Assembly: GCA_964019415.1 (NCBI GenBank)
Contig: OZ025868.1
Location: 6,908,159-6,972,158, forward strand
DNA: 64,000 nt
Direction of reading: 5' to 3'
DNA from: Ianthella basta
Taxonomy: Eukaryota > Porifera > Demospongiae > Verongiida > Ianthellidae
Shown: one piece after another, positions 35,733 to 64,000 of the stretch
Position numbering within the stretch: position 1 is the stretch's first letter
Layout: each line of letters opens with the position of its first letter
Notes under the pieces: model-generated
What the model was told of the DNA's origin: nothing
Databases searched by the model: none
The model's input: the letters and a program-made list of their open reading frames with translations, nothing else
Translations under genes and position numbers: made by a program

Positions 35733-35885
35733 TTAGTACACAAATGTAGGTCTACAAATCATCTGCCTTAGGGTAGACTCATGCTCCACCAGTCCCAATC
35801 TTGATGAGAGACTACTGACAGCCTCATTTCTTGCGACGCGTCGACTTTCACCTTTTCTCATTGAAAAGATCATGTTCACCAGTGT
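35733..35885 (-). CDS. Terminal exon copy 2 of the minus-strand receptor
   Basis: A 51-codon phase-0 exon including the stop (TLVNMIFSMRKGESRR to PTFVY). It has the acceptor aatag and the same end as copy 1. Differences from copy 1 include Val for Ile and Gly for Arg. It is open, so usable as an alternative last exon. Confidence 0.4.
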   Translation of the reverse strand, partial: TLVNMIFSMRKGESRRVARNEAVSSLSSRLGLVEHESTLRQMICRPTFVY

Positions 35886-37123
35886 CTATTGAATTTCAGC
35901 ATAGTTTGTCCAGTAAAATATTTTGACAACGAAGGAATTTGAAGCAAATTGGTTCCAACCAAACTGAACAAGCCACATATCATACAGCCCTTTGGACACT
36001 TAGCTATTTTTATTGTTCATTATCAATGTGCACCATTTCCTATGAGTTTGAAACAAGACAGCAAAAAGTAATTCTGCAAAGAAAGCTGGCTATACGTATG
36101 TCAAAGCAACACAGAAGCATCAAGGCAGCATAAGAACAAGCTGGTACACATAGCAAGTTAGCAAATATACACAGGGAGGGAGTGTAACTGTTCTTCAACG
36201 TGCTACATACGTACATTTACTAACCTACTTCTACATATGTAGCACTAACAATGTAGATGCATAATGTCTGCACTATGTTTATTACAGACAACATACACTA
36301 GGGTGAGTTGCATACATGTACACACCACAGCTAAAGCTACAGTCTGCATCCACAATACAGTTTGATGAAATTCTCTTAAACTTGCAAAGGGAGGCTATGT
36401 ATACACCCATTGGTGTGTGGTTATGGCCACCTGCAGTTGGGAATGGCTATGAAATTCACAGATTTTGTACACATGAACATTGGCCTGTACTAAGTTATCT
36501 GTGAATCAATTCTGCCTGTTCGTACACAAGATTATATGACTATACGTAGTTCACTTTGGGAATGGCACCTGTACAAACAGTAGTTATAGTAATGCTAACA
36601 CAATTATATCTCACCAGCTTATAGCCCTCGCTCTTCTTCTTCCTCTATGAAATACAGACAGAGAAGTGTCATGAGATGGCAATGGATATTGGATAGTATG
36701 CTCTAACAATTAATGGAGTGTTGAAAAGAACACACAAGACAGATGATATGGACAAGTCACAAGGGTACTGTAGAAACCATGACACCTGGTGAATTTGAGC
36801 AGCTAGCAATGCCACAAGGAGAAAGGAAATTTCCAATACTGACAGCATGCCCTTTTAGATGTAATGGAACAACAGTTCCAGAATATTTCAGTGTCACTGA
36901 AGAATAATACAATTTAATCGAGATGCTTGCCTGTCAGTGTTCTCTCTAGTCTGAAGGGCAAAGTGCCCTTTGTAGCCATTATGTGCCATTTGTGAATCCT
37001 TAAAAGCCCTTCATGTGCCCTGTTACATTGTGAAGGGTTGCATGAAGCACGAATGATGAAGAATTAAAATACAATTTTCACACTATCAAACAGAACAGTA
37101 TACGTAGTGCTGTCTTTGTGGCG

Positions 37124-55809
<18,686 letters not shown>

Positions 55810-57041
55810 GCTTCACAGGGCCAGGTATGCGAAGCGGAACACACCACGTGATTCTGATGGAATTGGTAGTCTGCGACCCTGGTCGATGTCGCCTGGTTCT
55901 ACGGTAGAGTAATAAAAATGCTTCGTACCCAACTACACGTACAACAACGTCAATGGACTCAACTAACTTAGAATAATAAACTGAGGTACTAACTCGGCTA
56001 GAACGATACACCGTATACGCTTAACGACGTCACAGCATCAGATCTCCGAGATTTAGCCCACCCCTGAAAATGCCCCAGGGCGCTTATCCACTAACCCCGC
56101 CTACTTTCGGTCGCCATTTTATTGGCCATTACAAAATGGCAGCCAGAAGTGGGCTGGGGACGAGACGAGTATCTATGCCTAAAACTTTGTATATAGCCCG
56201 ACCGTAACTCAGACCCTTGTGCTCTCATTCCCGGTGATTGTTTAGAAGTCCAAGGTCTATAGCTAGCCAAACTATGGAATGTTAAAAAAATATTCATTAC
56301 CCAATAATTGCATCTATGATAAGGCAATTATAAGGGTCGGTCAAGGTCACGTGTGTCCGCAAAATGGCCGACGCGGCTGCTCTTTACTGTGTATTTTACC
56401 TATACTAGCAATCCCAGGTCCTTGTCCCAGGCCCGAAAGGTGGTCTGGCACATTTGCTCGATATTTTGATACCGCCCTTGGGGCGCTTGCCAAAATCTTG
56501 GCAAGCGCCTCCATGTCTTGCGATACGCAATTTAGCAGTTTCCTTCACTCGCCTACGGGAGTCATATTTAGGTATTCTATCAAATGAGATCAAACTGTAC
56601 CCAATTTTACCGCTTTCACAACTTTGAAGGGTGGCCTGGTACAGTTTCTCAATGTCCGTTACCGCCCCTTGAGGCGATTCTAGCAAGCGCCCCAATCATT
56701 GTGCTTCTTGCATGCAGGTGACGCAACATACCGAAAGTTTTAAATTAATCAGAATATCGAGCAAATGTGCCAGACCACCTTTTGGGGGGCTGGGAACGAG
56801 ACTATGGCCGACCCCTCCCCCCCATGATAAGGTCACGCGCGAGCCGTATTTAGTTTTAGCCATATATGGATCTGCCGCCATTTGGGCTAGCACGCATGAC
56901 CAAGTAGGACACGCACCAAGACACGTAGCAGGGCTGGTCCAGGCACACCATAGATCCTGTAGGATCTATGGGCCCATCGCGCCAACACTCTGACTGTTCT
57001 ATCGTTTCACGGTTGGAGGAATACTACGAAAGTGGCTGGAG
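55810..57041. promoter_or_regulatory. Shared spacer between two divergent receptor genes
   Basis: The two signal-peptide exons start at 55809 (-) and 57042 (+), so this 1.2-kb stretch must hold both promoters if the gene models are right. It contains a foldback element (56414-56802) and several ATGGC(C/G) sites. No TATA box or other motif was settled. Confidence 0.4.
56414..56802. mobile_element. Foldback element in the divergent promoter spacer
   Basis: Outer arms share GGTGGTCTGGCACATTTG and CTCGATATT in inverted orientation (about 56430-56475 and 56750-56795). Within them two related segments carry TACCGCCC(C)TTG(G/A)GGCG. No coding capacity. Confidence 0.6.
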
Positions 57042-61803
<4,762 letters not shown>

Positions 61804-62108
61804 GTATGCAGAGAATCACAACAATAGGCAATCCACAGCTCAGTGAAGGCATCACATTAAAATTGTACAGAAACTTTAAATGCTATCTTCACAAAATCAA
61901 CTTCCGGTATAATGTTCGCTTTCTAATTGCAACTGCCACCATTTGTCTCCATCACCCCTTTTACATGGACCACTAATCTGATCAAATCCAGACTGGCTTG
62001 CATTTAGAACCAGCAGTGGGAATGAAGTCAAGGTATAATTACAGTATGTGACAATATAACGTTAACGTTCTGTTTTTATAAAACAAACAGAATGTCCATT
62101 TTTATAGA

Positions 62109-62698
62109 ATGGCGGAAAAACGGCTGGAAAAATGCACGATACCGTTGGTCAAATCAAACGAAAGAAGTACGTATCCAATGGATCTAGATGGTTCGGCGGG
62201 CAAATACAACAATGTTGTCACGCATTTGGGGCACCAGCGGAAGAATACGACGTCTTCGAGTCATTTGTCCCTCTTTCCGGAGCTACGCACTGCCCTTGTT
62301 CCTGTTCCTGAGCTACGTACTGCACCTATTCCTGAGCTACAGTTCATTTCAGAGCAATGACGTTCAGAACAGCTATATTACATCTGGAGAGAGAAGGTGA
62401 GTGCATTAACCTTACCCAATGTACCAACACACACACACGCACACACACAGTTACAGCGCACATATCCATGCACTGTCAGACACATGTACATGTGCACATG
62501 AGTGGACATACAGCAGCACACACACTTCAAATGTGTGTGTCTTCTATCCTTAGTGTCTCACTGTCTGGTGTATTGGACTGAAGAAGATAGCATAACAGTA
62601 ATACGCAGACATCAGGTGATGTCAGAACTCATTGAAGTTTGTAAAGAAACAAAAGTGAAGTGGGGGAAGCAGATCTCCAGTGGGAATAGCAACAATTG
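62109..62698 (+). CDS. 5' end of an unidentified gene with two possible first exons
   Basis: Exon 62554-62698 (acceptor atccttag, donor GTAAGT) reads CLVYWTEEDSITVIRRHQVM onward and ends phase 2 after a KVKWGKQ segment. This pattern, a short beta strand, an acidic turn and VKWGK, resembles the N-terminal part of many BEN-domain and related nuclear proteins, from memory only. Two first exons fit its phase: 62357-62396 (start MTFRTAILHLERE, donor GTGAGT) and 62109-62166 (start MAEKRLEKCTIPL, donor GTACGT). If the first is unspliced, the upstream frame ends at 62360 in an ATGA overlap with the second start, so it could also act as an upstream ORF. The rest of the gene lies beyond a LINE insertion and the window edge. 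Confidence 0.45.
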
Positions 62699-62702
62699 GT
62701 AA

Positions 62703-64000
62703 GTATGGTATGGTATGGTATGGATATCTTATTTCACCTGGGGAAGCCTTTAGCCATGAGGCTACTTTACAAGGCACCCAGAACAGTACAGACACAAGCA
62801 CAGTAGAATAAATAAAGAGGGGTGGGGTGGGGTGAGGGGGAATAAATGAATATAAAGAATAAAAAGGCCATGCATTAATAACAATAGAATTAAATTTAAG
62901 CATTTGAAATAAAGAGTGAAGAATTGTCATGCAGGCATACACAAGTAATGTGATACAGCAGAGTACATGCATATATATGTGAATGTCAGGTGGCGTTAAA
63001 TGGAGTAAGTCAGCAAGTGAGATTTGATGGAGCTTGAGATGTCGTTACTCTTGCTAGTTCTGATACTCACTGGAAGTCCATTCCACCTTAGCGCTCCTCT
63101 GAAGGCAAACGCCTTCTTCCCAAGTTCGGTCCTCACTTGAGGGGCACGGATACCTCTGCAGGAGGCGGACCTGGTGGCATGTTGATGGGTTCTTGCACAT
63201 TGCTGGAATAATGCAGACAGATAGGCAGGGCCACAACCAGAGACACTTTGGTAAGCTGCCACAGCTTCGCTCACTGCCCTTCTGGAAGTCAGTGTGGGCC
63301 AGTTCAGCTCCCGCCGCATGTCAGTAGCTGAGGCATCCACACGTCTGCGGAGGATGATACGGGCAGCATAATTCTGGAGGTGTTCCAGACTTCTGCTTTG
63401 CCCTTGTGTGCAAGTGCCCCAGACTGCATCTGCATAGGTGAGGTGAGGGAGTATGTACGCATTGTACATGGTGCAGAGGGCTTGCCTAGGTAAGAACCAA
63501 GACAGTCGGCGGAGGAGGCCAATCCCCTTGGCAGCTTTGCTTCGAACAAGGTCAATATGCTGACTCCATGAGAGAGTGTCACTGATTACCACACCAAGGT
63601 ATTTGTAGTTCTGTACCTGCTGAATGAGGGTACCATTGAGTTGAACATCAAGGGGTGACAGGGATCTCCGACGAGAAGAGTGGATGAGCATACACTTTGT
63701 CTTTGCCGCATTCAGTCGCAATCCGCTTTCCAGAAGCCATTTGTGTGCTGAGTCTAAGGCATACGACAGCATGGCTGAAATGTCAGCTGCAGATTTGCCA
63801 ATGACATACAGTGTGGTGTCGTCTGCAAACATGACTGTTGACACCCCTTCAAGGTGGCTTGGCAGACTGTTCACAAACAGTGTGAAGAGGAGGGGTCCAA
63901 GAACAGAGCCCTGCGGGACTCCAGATGGGACTACAGCTTCGTCAGAGAAATTGCCATCAATAGCAGTGCACTGGTGACGATCTCTAAGGTAGCAACTGAA
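62703..64000 (-). mobile_element. CR1/L2-like LINE, 3' part, open to the window edge
   Basis: On the minus strand one frame runs from the edge to the stop at 62996. It carries reverse-transcriptase motifs SGVPQGSVLGPLLF, FADDTTLYV, LRLNAAKTK and YKYLGVVISDTLSW, then the C-terminal LTYADAVWG and LEHLQNYAARIIL segments. A 3' UTR of about 290 bp ends CTTCCCCAGGTGAAATAAG and a short (CCATA)n tail near 62703-62725. The visible 334 codons are unbroken, so this copy may be young. The tail joins host DNA within a few bases of the splice donor at 62699. Clade assignment is from remembered motifs. Confidence 0.85.

Overview
The window looks like animal nuclear DNA, most likely from a sponge or another early-branching metazoan. 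The signs are intron-rich genes with phase-matched splice sites, an NLR-type immune ATPase with leucine-rich repeats, several single-pass receptor genes built from phase 1-1 ectodomain exons, and a very mixed transposon load (two LINEs, Tigger, piggyBac remnant, Helitron, hAT, Kolobok, Harbinger, Crypton-like, one Ty3/Gypsy copy, many foldback MITEs). The sponge assignment is inference; nothing seen names a species. No tRNA, rRNA or CRISPR locus was found.

Left part (1-19.6 kb). A stalk-like exon at 480-659 (+) is followed by a decayed LINE (about 1.56-5.05 kb, -), a Tigger copy whose open frame runs into a piggyBac-type zinc finger (5.97-7.32 kb), and a complete-looking non-autonomous Helitron (7465-8259). 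Four phase-compatible (+) exons at 9440-10836 encode a tyrosine-motif-rich cytoplasmic tail. A NACHT-LRR gene (13213-18113, +) has five exons that read through 2400 bp without a break. On the opposite strand lie an Ig-domain exon (19271-19545) and a juxtamembrane-like exon (8882-8971). They may belong to one minus-strand receptor gene with the NLR gene nested in its intron.

Middle (19.6-38.2 kb). A segmental duplication of about 2.4 kb (19.8-22.16 and 24.57-27.02 kb) frames a short (+) tail-exon series (22702-23408) and an inserted GC-rich block with a long foldback and a perfect RFX X-box palindrome. AT-rich sequence without recognised genes follows, with an unidentified TIR element (29.55-30.78 kb) and a Crypton-like recombinase relic (31.39-32.43 kb). 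From 34.2 to 38.2 kb about 3.4 tandem units of 1.1-1.4 kb each carry an open copy of the same putative terminal exon of the receptor gene described next.

Right part (37-64 kb). A minus-strand receptor gene runs from a signal-peptide exon (55746-55809) through two related ectodomain exons (50065-50400, 49663-49950), a stalk exon (38929-38987) and a transmembrane exon (38751-38819) to one of the tandem terminal exons. The chosen exons sum to 969 bp in frame. Its introns have taken in a Ty3/Gypsy element (39553-43904), a hAT with a Kolobok nested in it (45278-48217), a Harbinger relic and a TTAA-flanked element. Head to head with it, 1.2 kb away, starts a plus-strand Ig-type gene (signal peptide 57042-57102, Ig exon 58023-58322, two Ser/Thr/Pro stalk exons), with a nearly whole hAT transposon in one intron. 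A further small gene start (62109 or 62357 to 62698) and a LINE (62703 to the edge, -) close the window.

Taken together, the region reads as an immune or recognition receptor neighbourhood (Ig and other beta-sandwich ectodomains, phosphotyrosine-type tails, an NLR) reshaped by transposons and tandem duplication.
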